Shown piece by piece: positions 53,011-64,000 of a stretch of 64,000 nucleotides of DNA (positions within the stretch are counted from its first letter, which is position 1; the number at the start of each line of letters is the position of its first letter). The stretch covers positions 973,501 to 1,037,500 of the forward strand of contig NC_052028.1 of NCBI RefSeq assembly GCF_015832195.1. Reading direction: 5' to 3'. Made by a program: the position numbers and the translations under genes. This DNA comes from Motacilla alba alba. Taxonomy: Eukaryota; Chordata; Aves; Passeriformes; Motacillidae. Under the pieces are notes generated by a model. The model saw only the letters and a list, made by a program, of their open reading frames with translations, ran no database searches and was not told the origin of the DNA.

Positions 53011-53339
53011 AAAAGCATTATTTACTACTGGTATCTCCCTCCCATTCTGGTTTGTCACAAACCTGGGTGTCCCTGCCCAGACAATTTGTGCTGTGTTTAA
53101 CTGGGGTGTTTTCCCAGGGCTGGATGTTAGTGTTGGCAAGGAAGGAGCCAGGGAGCTCCTCAGGCTGCCCAAGCATGTGCAGCAGGTGAGGAGCAGAAGG
53201 AAAAACACCCTGCCTGTGTTTTGCCACCACCCACTCCAACCAGCTTCTCTTTAAAGAAGCATTACACAGGAATTTGGATCTATCCTTGTGATGACAGAAA
53301 CTGTTCCTGTCCATGGCAGTGAACTTCAGAGTTACCAGT

Positions 53340-53790
53340 CATAGAACTAGAGAATCACAGCATGGCCTGGGGTGGAAGAGACCTTAAAGCCCATGCAGTG
53401 CCACCCCCTGCCATGGGCAGGGACACCTTCCACTAGCCCAAGTTGCTCCAAATCCGTCCAACTTGGCCTTGGATACTTCCAGGGATGGGGCAGCCGCAGC
53501 TTCTTTCGGTGCCAGTTCCTGGACTCTCTCCAGGTCCTTCCTGTGCTGGGCCCAGGGCTGGGGCAGCTCTGCAGGTGGAGTCTCACCTGAGCACAGGGGC
53601 ACAGGGGCAGAATCCCCCCTCTCCTGCTGCCCACGCTGGGCTCAGCCCAGGGCTGGGGATTCTGGGTTGGGGCAGGTCCAGCTCCCACCCCCAGCACCCC
53701 CAGGTCCTTCTCCCATGGCTACTCCAGCTGCTCATCCCAGCCTGGACTGACCCCGGGGTTGTCCCTAATCCCTCCTGCCAAGCACATCCT
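53340..53790 (-). repeat. CR1 LINE fragment with internal deletion
   Basis: Begins CATAGAACTAGAGAATCACAG and continues with GGTGGAAGAGACCTTAAAG and the CCATGGGCAGGGACACCTTC block. It then jumps from the 3' region to the CAGGTGGAGTCTCACCTGAG block, so the middle is missing. Confidence 0.88.
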
Positions 53791-53879
53791 GCCAGCCTGA
53801 GCCCCCTGCGAGCACAAGCCAGGGATGGAGCCTCATCCCCAGATCCAGCACTTGTGAGCTTGGCTGGAGACACCAGATT

Positions 53880-55800
53880 TTACCCTCAGTCAGAAAAAAA
53901 AAAGGAGATGGAGGATGCATGGAGGGAGCCAAGAAGGAAAAAACACTGAGACGCCCGGTGCCACAGGAGGAGCTCCAGCATGGTGTGTCTGAGCAGAACA
54001 GCACATCCCTGTCACACCCCATGTGCTGCAGCCAGCGCTGCGGAGCACAGGGATCTGGGCACGGCACCTAACGGGGAACTGCGAGCCCCCACTTCCTCCA
54101 GCACAGCCCAGATCCACATTTAGACTCCTGGGAAATACTGGCTGAAAGGAGGCTGTCACGAAATTTCCATTTGCAGTCACAGGGGTTTGGGGAAATCAAT
54201 CTCTTTAGAGTCCTTTGGAAACCTCAGTCTGGTGGCTTTAAATATTTACTGTACTCCTGCACACCAGATGCCAAAATTGCAGGGTTCATTCTCCCAGGCA
54301 GCCCATTGGTGCAAGCACTGTGAGGCTCCAAACCAGCCTGTGCAGGTGCTGATGAAAAACAGCCCTTAATATGATTGTAATTTGCAGTCAAAAAATCTCT
54401 GAAGTGCTTTTGAATTTGGGGGAAAAAAATCAGAAATAATTTTTGTGCCTGCAGAGCGTTAGAGTCCTTCATGGTGGCACAAGGGCAGCCCACGCCTCGC
54501 CAGCTGTGCCCACATCCCCTGCTGCACAGAGCAGCACCCAGGACTGCCCACCTGGGATCACCCCCTGGTGCTCCTCTGGCTCTGGATGACTCAGCTGGGG
54601 GAACTGGGAGGCAGAGGTGATGCTTGTCCTGCTGTGTGGGTAATGCCAGTGCCACTCAGAGGCTTTAATATGGCCAGAGGGAGCATTAGGAGTCTTTGGG
54701 ATCCATCGTTTTTTGTCATAACATAACAGCAGGTGACATCTATTTTTCCCCTTTTGAAGATGCCTCTGATGCCCCTGCCTCCTTCAGAGAGAGCCCTTAT
54801 TCAAATCCTAAAAATTCAACATGAGAGCACGTGAAAACCCTGCCAGGGCTCAGGGCAGCAAACCCTGCTGGGCATCACTCGGGATGGACAATCTCACCTG
54901 GAGCTGAGGGCTGGCTTTTGGCTCTGCAGAGACCAGGGCCTTGCTTCAGGTGTCCCTCAGGTGTGGTCAGAGCCCCGGTGTGCTGCCCACCCTGCTGCAG
55001 GACGCTGCTGTGGGACATGGGGACACTGTTACAGGACATGGGGACACTGCAGAGGTTCCCAGCAGGGGAGTGGGTTTGTGCCAGCTCTGGCCTGGAGCCA
55101 GGGGTTTGTTTGGCCTGGCCAGCACAGCCTCAGCTGCTGCCTGAGCAAACAGCCTGGGAATGTCCCCCAAGGGGACAGGGCTGGCATGTCCTGTGGTTTT
55201 CAGTGAAATGTTTGTTCCTGGCCATCCTAAAGCTGCTGTGGTGCTGCTGGGCAGCTCCTCAACATCATTGGGAGCAACCAGCAGCTCCATCCCACAAGCA
55301 GCTCTCCAAACCAACTCCTTGTGCCCCAGTGCCCCAAACCACAGGGTCCCACCCAGTTCTGCAGCCCCCCCAGAAGCGCCAGGATGGGCACACACAGTGG
55401 AGCCATGGGCCTGTGACTGCTTTGTGACCCTGCAGTCACTCACACCTGCACAGCTTGGGGGTAACTCTCACTTTGCACACAGGAGATCAAAAGCACAGCG
55501 CCCCAGCCAGCCCAGCCCTGCCAGCTGTCCTGGGGCTTTTAGTGGCAGTGTCTCACCCCAGATGTTCAATGCAGAGCAGCCAGCTCCCCCCAGAAGTGAG
55601 TCTCAAGTATCAGAAGGTTGAAGCCTAAAGAAATGCCAGGTCTCATTCAGCAGCCCTGAACTCCAGCAGGGTCACCTGGCCAGGACTTCCCACTTCAACT
55701 CATGGACTAACAACATTCTGCATAGTTATTTCCTCCGGTGCCAGCTGGGACTCACAAAGGTTCATTGTTGCTCTCCAGGGTATAATTTACAGGAGATGCA
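53880..55800. other. Intergenic stretch, no gene recognised
   Basis: A short imperfect direct repeat (GGACATGGGGACACTG twice) lies at about 55014-55050. Nothing else was recognised. Confidence 0.55.
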
Positions 55801-55814
55801 TGTAGGAAATACCA

Positions 55815-55990
55815 GAACCATGAAATCACTGAATTACAGAGTGGTTTGGGTTGGAAGGGACATAAAGATCATCTCATTCTACTCCCTGCCATGGGCAGGG
55901 ACACCTTCCATGAGCCTGGGTTGTTTCAAGCCCTGTCCAACCTTGGAGACTTCCAGGCATGGGGCAGCCACAGCTTCTCTGGGCAATAAA
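55815..55990 (-). repeat. CR1 LINE 3' fragment
   Basis: ACAGAGTGGTTTGGGTTGG, then CTGCCATGGGCAGGGACACC and GGGGCAGCCACAGCTTCTCT, in reverse orientation. Confidence 0.92.
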
Positions 55991-55999
55991 TCCACAGCA

Positions 56000-58900
56000 A
56001 ACCCACTGGGGATGCTGCTGTTCGTATCTCCAACAGGTTTGCAAGCTGGAAAAAAGGAAGTAACATAAACAGCTGGAGGGTAGCACTGTGCCTGGTGAAT
56101 CCAGCAGGATGGGGGCTCAGTGACACAAACACAGGACTGTGCAAGGCTCTGACAGCTCCCACAGTCACTGAGATGCCCAAAAACACCAGCTGGGCAACTC
56201 ACTGACTCTGCTTCAAAGCCATCTTACTGATAAAAAGGGAAAAGGAAGATTAAAAACCCCCCAGCAGCTTTTCCAGCAGCACTGAAAGAAGGGAGATGCT
56301 GTAGACCCAGAGCTCTGCTGGAGCCCTGCCCATCCCCAAACCAGCTCCCCACCACTTTCCCAGCACCAGCAATCCCGATCAGAATGCCAGAACTCCAGGC
56401 AAGGGGCAGAGTGTGAACCACATTGGCACAGGAGGTGGAAGCACCAGGCATGGGTTCAAGCAATTCCTGCTTCCAGAGATCTCCTGTGCCTTGGCTGTAC
56501 CCTGGCTGCAGGGAAGGGCACATCCATGGGGATTCTCCAGGCTCATGCAGGGATTTGGGAGGGCAGCACAGACCCAGAGACCTGCACCATGAGCTGCTGC
56601 AGTGTAGGGACAGGACCTGGGGCTGTGCCCCAGCAGCCCCAGCAAGGGCACAGCTGTTGTAGGGAGGATCTGAGTGAGCCCTGCTCTTCAGTCAGGGCCC
56701 TTGTGTCCAGAGAACCAGGAAAAAAAAAATAACAGCCTTATAAAAGACTAATTAGGGACAATCCTAGCTCCTCTATAGCCAATAAGTTTTGCTATTAACT
56801 ATTATCAAGGTTCAATTTTACCCAAGGAGATTTCCTGTTAAAAACCAGCTTAATTAAAGTGGGTAGAAAGCCCTTGTAGGTATCCCTACTCCCACACCAG
56901 CACCCCAGGCAGGCAAGTTCCAAACACACTGCCTTACAGACCTGAAACAGGGATCAAGGGGAGATAAAAGGGACAGGGAGAGCCCAGCGGCTCAGCTTGA
57001 GCTGGAGCAGGGAGATGGCTCCTTCCCACAGAGCTCAGCATCCTCCCCAGCCCAACATCCCAGCCTGTTCCCTTAATAACATCCCTGCTCCTCCAGATCC
57101 TGTCCTCCCTCTCCTCCAGTCCATCACCAGCTGCCCTCCCACAGCAGCCCCCTATTTTTCTCTCTGATGTCTCCTCCTGCAGATATTTTAAGCCCCTGTG
57201 GTACCCAGCTCTTTGCAGCCGGATGGAAGCAGGAGGCTTCTCTCTCATCTGTCAGGGTAGATGCAAACCAGAACTAGCAGGGTACAGGCCAGACAAACTG
57301 GGAGAGAGCTTTATGTAACTGGAAAGAAAGAGCCAGATTTATCCTGGCCCTGCCACAGACTGGAGGGTTGGCAGGAGCTCTGCCTGTGCTGTGGTGCCCT
57401 GGCTGGCAGCAGCCTGGGCGTTTGGGCTGGGCTGCAGAGTTTCCTCCAGACCAGAGGAAACCATGGTTCACCTCTGGGAAAGCAGGAGCTCCCAAGGCTG
57501 GCGTTGCCACAGGAGGTTGCTGCAAAGCTCCAGCTGGGTTGCTTGAATTCAGATTTGGAGGGGAGATTTTGTGTTAATCAAACGTGTGAGGCATTTCCCA
57601 TTCAAATGTGTGAAAGAGATGCTGACCAAGGGATCAATGTGACATGGGCAGCATGGGCTGGGTCCAGAGGGCTTGGGAAGCAGTGGAGCTGCTCCCAGGG
57701 TGTGAGCTCTGAGCTCAGTCCATGTGCCAAGCACTCACTGAGGGCAGAGCCTGGATCAAGTGCTGAGCTCCATGGGTGTAGAAACAGCAATTCTTCAAAC
57801 TTTGTTCCAAAGGAGAGAAGGAAGGGAGCTCTACTTTGCAAGAGCATGAAATCCACTATACAACATGGAGGTATCTCATAAAAAGATACAGGAATAACAG
57901 CTCCAATTTCACATAAACCAGGCATTTTTCTTGTTGCTTCCACAGAAGAGTCTTCCCTGCAAACTTTCCCAGTGCCTTGCAGTTGGAGTGCTCGGACTTA
58001 AATTGCAGAATGCAATGAATAAAGGTGGCTTGAATCGGAGCTGAGCCGCTTCGTGCAGAAAGGGCAACCAGGTGTCCTAGGAGAGGTGTGAGAGCCAGGC
58101 TTTGGGAACCTAATGGTTAGTTTGGGATGAGCATCCCACAGGACAGGAGTTTGGCTGGTCCCTGCCTGCACTGGCTGCTCCTGCAAGGAAGAGCAAGGAT
58201 GTGGCAAGAGCAGGGACTTCTTGTAGCAGTGGTGGCTCTTTCCAGGAAATATCCAGAAAACACCATTTCCTAGGCTGGGTTGGGAGCTCAGAGAGACTTG
58301 AAAATACAAATTTATTGCTGGAAAGGAATGTGAAAATGACAGCTCTTTTTCTGCCTGGTGTTACACTTCACCGCTCTTCTCCCTCCTTTCATTAATTCCT
58401 GTGACTTCATACATTTGAGGAAAGCTCCCATTAGTCACAGTTGCTTTCCCACTCATCCTTGGTGCCTTTCAGCAATAAGTCGAGGCTAACTGGTGCCCAT
58501 GTAAAATAGATTTCATGATGGCAAGAATTTCCCTGAGTCTAACAACGATCTGAGCCTCGTTATGTCTGAGTAGTGTTACTTCTCTCTCAGAGTCACAGCC
58601 AGAATGCAGAACCTAATGATTTGGGACAGATACTTAATATCAAATAAATCCTTGCTCCAACTCCAGCATCTCCAGCTGCAGGGAAGAGCACCAGGCCAGG
58701 AAGGAGCCCTGTCAGCAGGATGATCCCTTCCAATTAGCTGGAGATGATCTGGCAGGGGATATTTGTGCACTGGGGAACTGAAGTCACCCCCAAAGGAGCA
58801 TCAGCTTCTCTGCCACCCCTTCTGAGCTCCAGACTGCACCCGCTGTGGGCAGGAGGCGGCTCTTGGCACAAAGAGCCCGGCAGCTTCCCCACCATTTCAA

Positions 58901-59130
58901 AGGTCAAGGGTTCCCCACCTGCATCCTGTGCAGACCACGTTTAATTCCAAAGCCTCCACGAGGGTTTGAAGTCCTCTTTTCCCCTCTCCCAGGCGTGAAA
59001 AACTCCTGGTAAAAGTGAATACGAAAGCAGGGGCAGCTCAGCATCGGGAAACCAGGTGGGGAAAGCACCAGGAACATCTGAGGAAGCAGCTCCCGTCAAA
59101 GCCTGCCCCACACACCCTGCTCGGGTGCGT
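56000..59130. other. Intergenic stretch, no gene recognised
   Basis: Contains AT-rich low-repeat blocks (56730-56880, 58280-58640) that could be conserved non-coding sequence. No exon or RNA gene was identified. Confidence 0.5.
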
Positions 59131-59139
59131 CAGTGCCTG

Positions 59140-59850
59140 TCCCTGCTCTGAGCACCGCGATTTCCCCGCCCGGCTCCGGGAGCAGCCGGACAGCGCAGCG
59201 GCCCCGCGGCCGTGCCGGGGGACAGAGCCGGGGACAGAGCCGGGGACAGAGCCGTGGGGCCATGTCATGGGGCCGTGCCATGGGACACAGCCATGGGGCA
59301 GTGCCAGGGCGGCAGTGCCGGGGGACAGAGCCATGGGGCAGAGCCATGGGGCAGAGCCAGGGCGGCAGTGCCAGGGGCAGAGCCATGGGACAGAGCCAGG
59401 GGCAGTGCCAGGGGACAGTGCCAGGGGCAGAGCCATGGGGCAGTGCCAGGGGCAGAGCCATGGGGCAGTGCCAGGGCAGCAGTGCCTCCTCAGCTGCCTG
59501 CCCCGCAGCAGAGCCAGCTGCCCGAGGCTGGCACTGTTGGCACACAGGAGGCTGCGCTGGCTCCCGGCGTGGCACAGGCTGTCCCCCCGCTCGTCCCGCT
59601 GGCACCCAGCGCTGCGCTGGCGTCACACCCCGCTGGGCTCGGTGCCACCCCGGCAGATGGGCAGCGTGGCAGCGCTGCAGCAGCGGCGGGCGCTTCCCCT
59701 GGCCGGGTGTTAGGGCAGGATTTCTGTTCAGGAATGTTAAACCAGCAGCTCCCGCAGGGTCTCGACCCCTCTCGAGAAGGAGCCGAGCCGCTGGGTGCGG
59801 GACAGGGCGAGCACTGTCAGCACCCCTGTCGCCACCATCTCCCCAGTCCC
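59140..59850. promoter_or_regulatory. CpG island
   Basis: High CpG density on both sides of a minisatellite. It could be a promoter or first exon, but no coding exon with family resemblance was found next to it. Confidence 0.6.
59213..59490. repeat. Minisatellite in the CpG island
   Basis: Irregular units built from GGGGACAGAGCC, GGGGCAGTGCCA and GGGGCAGAGCCAT follow one another with few breaks. Unit length varies between about 12 and 30 bp. Confidence 0.88.
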
Positions 59851-60104
59851 GGCCGTCTGCTACAGAAATCACTGCCCCAAGTCTTGTAGCTCCTTCCCAA
59901 GAGCTCAGCCCTCCTCTGGAAGCAGCCACAGGCGCTCCCAGGGCTTCCACAACCAGGGAACGGGAGCATTGTTCCGTGCTCCTGCTGAGTTTGCTGCAGA
60001 CGGCTGCAGCTTCCCCGACGCTGTGCAGGACATGCCTTGGCTGCTGCCAGTGCTGCAGCCACTGCATCTGAGGGCTGACCCCAAAATAACAACAGGGACA
60101 TGCT

Positions 60105-60360
60105 GGGAAATTCCGAGATGAAACAGCAATAAAAAACATCTTTATTGCTATCACTAAAAGCACGAACAGCAGCACTTTGCTCAAGCTGAGCTCTAAAAGC
60201 AGGGTTTTAAAGCCTGCCCAGGGGGATATGTGCCAGCAGTACATGGCACCACAGCTTCCCCAGGCTCCTTCCCAAATACTGCACCCAGCATCTCGGGGAC
60301 TGCCCCATGCTTTGTGTCCTTCTGTGTGCTCTGTGTCAGTCTTGATTTGTGCAATAAAAA
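60105..60360 (-). other. Possible LTR or transcript end with two opposed poly(A) signals
   Basis: The inverted pair GCAATAAA...TTTATTGC (60126-60148) puts AATAAA on both strands, and another AATAAA lies on the plus strand near 60353. On the minus strand a TATA-like CTTTAAAAC lies about 60 bp before AATAAAG, as in an LTR. The class was not determined. Confidence 0.35.
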
Positions 60361-63300
60361 CCAATTGGTTTCAAGTCCCTTTGTGCCAATGTAGGGTTAT
60401 TGGATTCCAGCAAAAAGGGGTAAACAAATACTGAGATTTCACAAGCAAACAAAACCTGCACCAAAGCTCTGAGGTGCTGCTTGCACCCTCTCCCTGCCCA
60501 TGTTCTGTTTGACCACGTTGTTTGGTGAGTGGCAAGTGAAGATCTGCTGACAAGTCACACCAGAATCCCACTGGCAGGGAAGACTGGCACAGAGGCTTTG
60601 CTGAGCATTGGCACTTCATCTGGAATCTGTTCTGTGTGTCCCAGAGTTGTGCCGTCCTTGCCAGAGCTCTGCCAGTCCATGTGCCCACATCCTGGCTGCC
60701 TCCTGCCAGCTGATTTTGGCCAGTGCAGAGCTGTCCCCTGGCTTTCTGTGCCATTGCTCCTCTTGATTCCTCCTGAAAACACCAGTGCTAATCTTCATCC
60801 TGAGGGTTTTAGTGGAAAAAGGTGTCTTCCCTTCCCCAGGGAGCCATGGCCAAATGGCACGATACCCCAAATTATTTGTACCTGGTTTTTGTTTCCGGGA
60901 CCACTGTGGGCCACATTCTGTGTCACATCCCTTTTTCAGGTGCTTTCCATGTTTCTGAAGGAAAAGCCATGAACACCTCACACAGCATGTCCACGACTCT
61001 CTCTAAGTATAAACAAATAAAACGAGATTTTAATCCAAACTTCCCTGGTTCATTCAGTGCCTGCATGGATGGTTTTCAGTTTCCCAGGCTGGTTTTGAGG
61101 TCTTGTGGTGCACCAGAGACTGGGGGGCAGATGTTCAGCAGCTCTGAGGGGACCTCTGTAGGAGAAGGAAAGGGGCAGGGACAGAGGTGGGTGGATCCTC
61201 TCCACTTTCTCTTTTGTTACTGATATAGGTAACACTCTTTGGAACTGCGAATTCCATCCCACTTCCCTGGGCCTCCTCTGGGAGAACAGAACAACCTCCC
61301 CAATGCTGGGCTGAGGTAGGAGAAGAGCCGGGAGGATGGGTGAGGAGAGCAAGCCCAGCACAGTGATGCTCTGGGCAATCCCAGATCCAGCCCCCATGAG
61401 AAGAACAAGAGGCATTTGCCACTTCTGCCAAAGTTCTGTGCAGTGCAGGGAATGAGGCAGGGTAATGAAATGTGCCCTGGTTTCCATTTTTGCTGGAAGG
61501 ACAAGCAAGAGGAGTGGCAGCACCATGCAGAGGGAGAAAAGCTGTCCCTGATGACTCTGCACAATTCAGGGCTCAGGTTTGCTCCTGTGCTTCCGCTTTG
61601 CTGATGTCTTCAGCTCCTAATTTTCATGCACTGTTACCCCAGGGGATGGAGGGGCAGAGGCAGCCCAAAAGGCAGGTCAGCTCTCAAAGGTTACACATGA
61701 CTGATTAAAGGAAAAATCTTACTTCTTCCTGTCATGGTAGCTTGGAGTTCAACTTGTGCCATGAAGCCTGCACAGGGGTCACCTCTCAGCCAGGAATTCC
61801 TGCAGAGGTAGCAAAGCTCCCAAGAATGAGGAGCTGGAAGGAGCCTTGGCTTTGAGGTGGATGGAACCAAGAACCTTCTGGAATCATCGTGCTCCCTGCC
61901 AGCTGGATCCAGACATCTCTGGACTGGTCCTTTCGTGCCTGCAGGAAATAAACACGCTGCCACTCTCAGTGCTAAAGACCCCATAGGCCACGAGCCTAAA
62001 AGAGAATAACCATGGGATCTTCCCATCCTCTGGGAAGTCACCAGCACTCGCTGTCATTCCCAGTGGAGATGGCCAGGAGGAGCTAGGGGGTCTGACTGTT
62101 CCACAGAACATTTCCCAGGATGGCCCATCCCTCTCTCCCTGTTTGGTCACTGTGCTGTAAAGCTCCAGGCGCTGTTCCCAGGGCTGTGAGCAGTCCCTGG
62201 CACACACCCAGCTCCCACTCTCCGTGGATTTTACAGCTGCAGGTTCTGCTTTGCAGCCTCGCAGACGTCGCACGGTGCTGGACTTGTGTCTGCTCTGGAG
62301 GCACCACTTGGGGAAGGCTGCTGAGCTCAGCTCTCTTGGATTTATTACATGGTCAGGCTCATAAAACAGGCTGTAAACTCAGGTGCCTTAATTCAGGCCC
62401 CCCATTTGTCAGAAGGTTAAATCCATGCTGAGCTCACGGTCTGACACCCTGGAACAGCACAGTCAGCCCTGCTGGGGAGCCTGGAGTGGAGGTAGCCGCT
62501 CCCACACCTGCAGTGCTGAATGGCTTTCTTCGGTCAAAATCCTCCTCATCATCACTCCTGGAAACCCTTTGGGGCTGGCAAGCTGGCACCGAGGCCTTAC
62601 ACATGAATAATCCTCCAGGATGAGGAGTTTCCAAGCAGTGAGAACAGCTGGGTACACTGAGACCTCAGATGTGACCACAGGGAAGATTCAGCCCTGGGAA
62701 TGATAATTTTGCCATTAAATATCCTCATTTCAAGCTGGTGGCACTGCAGTTTGTGTTACTGTGGTCTGACCTCCTGTGTCTCTGCCAAGAGCCCACTCAG
62801 AGCTGGCACACATCATGCTGTGCTCCTGACACCCACAGCCTTCAGGGGCCCTCAGAAATCAGGCTTCGGAGCTTTCAGATCTTGTCTACAATATATTCTA
62901 GCTTAAATGATACTTGATTTAGCTTTAATAATTTTGCCAAAAGTTATTTAAGGAACTTTTGCTGTGCCTGCAGCTTTCTCCAGGGTCAGGTGCCTCACAC
63001 AGCTTGTCTGAGTTGCGATGACACCCAGGTGACTGTTGTTTATCCTGTTGGTTTGGGGTTATCTTATTTATATTAGTCCCAACTCCTCTTAGCTCCACTT
63101 TTGCTTAGCTTTGTGCAATTGCATGACTTTCCCCTCCATTAAGAAATCCCGTAGTACAGAGAGAAGTTCAAACAAACCTAAACAATCACAGCACAGCAAA
63201 CATACAGCCCAGCAGGAGAGGGGAGAGTGTCATCCAACAGTAGGCATTGACTAGGAATTTATTAAAATAACCCCGAATGAACCCAAAATTGAAGGGGGAT

Positions 63301-64000
63301 TGCTCCCACTGTGCTTCTCCAGGAAGCTCCTTTGGGAACCTTGCTGTGATGCCATGAGGAAGGGTGAGAATTAACACCCTTCCTAAGGGAAAGGGGTGGG
63401 GATGTGGCACTGCTGTTTCCTTACCCTTTCTCCACTCTGTGCCCCCAAAGCAGCAGAGATGTCACTGCCAGGAAGGCAGCTTGGTGGGGGACAGTTTGCA
63501 GTAGCCTTCACCCATGCCAAAGTTTAATAATTTTCATTTCTATGTACCTAAAATTAGGATGAAAAGTGGCCAAACCCCATCAGTTTGGGGAAAGAACACC
63601 CACACCCACCCAAGCAGATGGGTCTGGTTTTAGTTTATAATTAAACTCACCCTCCTGGCGGGGAGGGAGAGCCCGTTTATAACAGGGGAGGAAGCAGGAG
63701 ATCCTCTCCAGGCTGTTTTCCAGCAAGGGGGAGTCTCATTCCTGCTGAAGGGAGCGGGATGACAAAGCCGTGAGCAACTGGAGAGGGATTTGCTGCCCTC
63801 TGGGCACGCTCCGTCTGCTGGAATGGCCTCATTTCAAACATGTTTAGCTTTTTGTCCCGAGGAGCACAAATCTCTGTGGCGATGGTGCCATCTGTCCCTC
63901 CGAGCAGGGCCCTGGTGATGTCTCTGCTGTCCCTCCCCGTGGTGACCGGGGCACAGCCCTGGCACCAACCCGTGTGGGAACAGCCCTGAACGAGCAAGGA
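60361..64000. other. Intergenic stretch to the window end, no gene recognised
   Basis: A plus-strand AATAAA lies near 61015. Open frames on both strands show no family resemblance, and no CTNNA1 coding exon was seen. Confidence 0.5.

Noticed and set aside
59133..60071. 312-codon open frame on the plus strand
   Set aside because: It has the same repeat-driven openness as the minus-strand frame, with Gly/Arg/Gln units that only reflect the minisatellite.
59096..60364. 422-codon open frame on the minus strand
   Set aside because: It runs through the minisatellite and a GC-rich island, has no family resemblance, and overlapping frames on the plus strand are open too. Composition explains it.

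Overview
This is nuclear DNA from a vertebrate, almost certainly a bird. It carries split genes with GT-AG introns, many CR1 LINE fragments in both orientations, and a nest of retroviral LTR elements of avian type. I think a songbird is more likely than a fowl, but that is only an impression. Nothing bacterial, plasmid or CRISPR-like was seen.

Region 1 (1-18060) is the 5' part of HSPA9 (mortalin, mitochondrial HSP70) on the minus strand. Fourteen exons join in phase into residues 1-573. The last three exons expected from the mammalian gene lie off the left edge. Introns 11 and 12 each carry a C/D box snoRNA that I identify as SNORD63. The basis is an 11-nt guide next to the D' box that matches 28S rRNA, C and D boxes, and a terminal stem kept by a wobble change. 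Introns 4 and 5 share an unclassified duplicated element of about 180 bp. The gene starts in a CpG island that also holds an HSF-type site, an E-box and three NRF1-type palindromes, which fits a nuclear gene for a mitochondrial protein.

Region 2 (18360-19710) holds a compact minus-strand reading frame that I do not recognise. It has a predicted membrane anchor, an in-frame TGA that a possible 90-nt intron would remove, a Pro/Ser-rich body, a poly(A) signal 38 bp after the stop, and two CRE-like sites upstream.

Region 3 (20090-34714) is a nested endogenous retrovirus composite. The outer element is a class II (betaretrovirus-like) provirus with two LTRs, a lysine-type primer site, and decayed gag, pro, pol and env. 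It has been interrupted by a solo LTR in its 5' LTR, by a class I (gammaretrovirus-like) provirus between gag and pro that itself carries a solo LTR inside integrase, by a short LTR in RNase H, and by an LTR in env. All coding parts are broken by stops and frameshifts. The two outer LTRs are about 98% alike up to the solo-LTR insertion point and only about 84% alike after it.

Region 4 (34715-64000) appears to be intergenic or intronic. It contains CR1 fragments, one minus-strand LTR, simple repeats, a CpG island with a minisatellite, and AT-rich stretches that could be conserved regulatory DNA. By vertebrate synteny the next gene would be CTNNA1, but I could not recognise any of its coding exons here.
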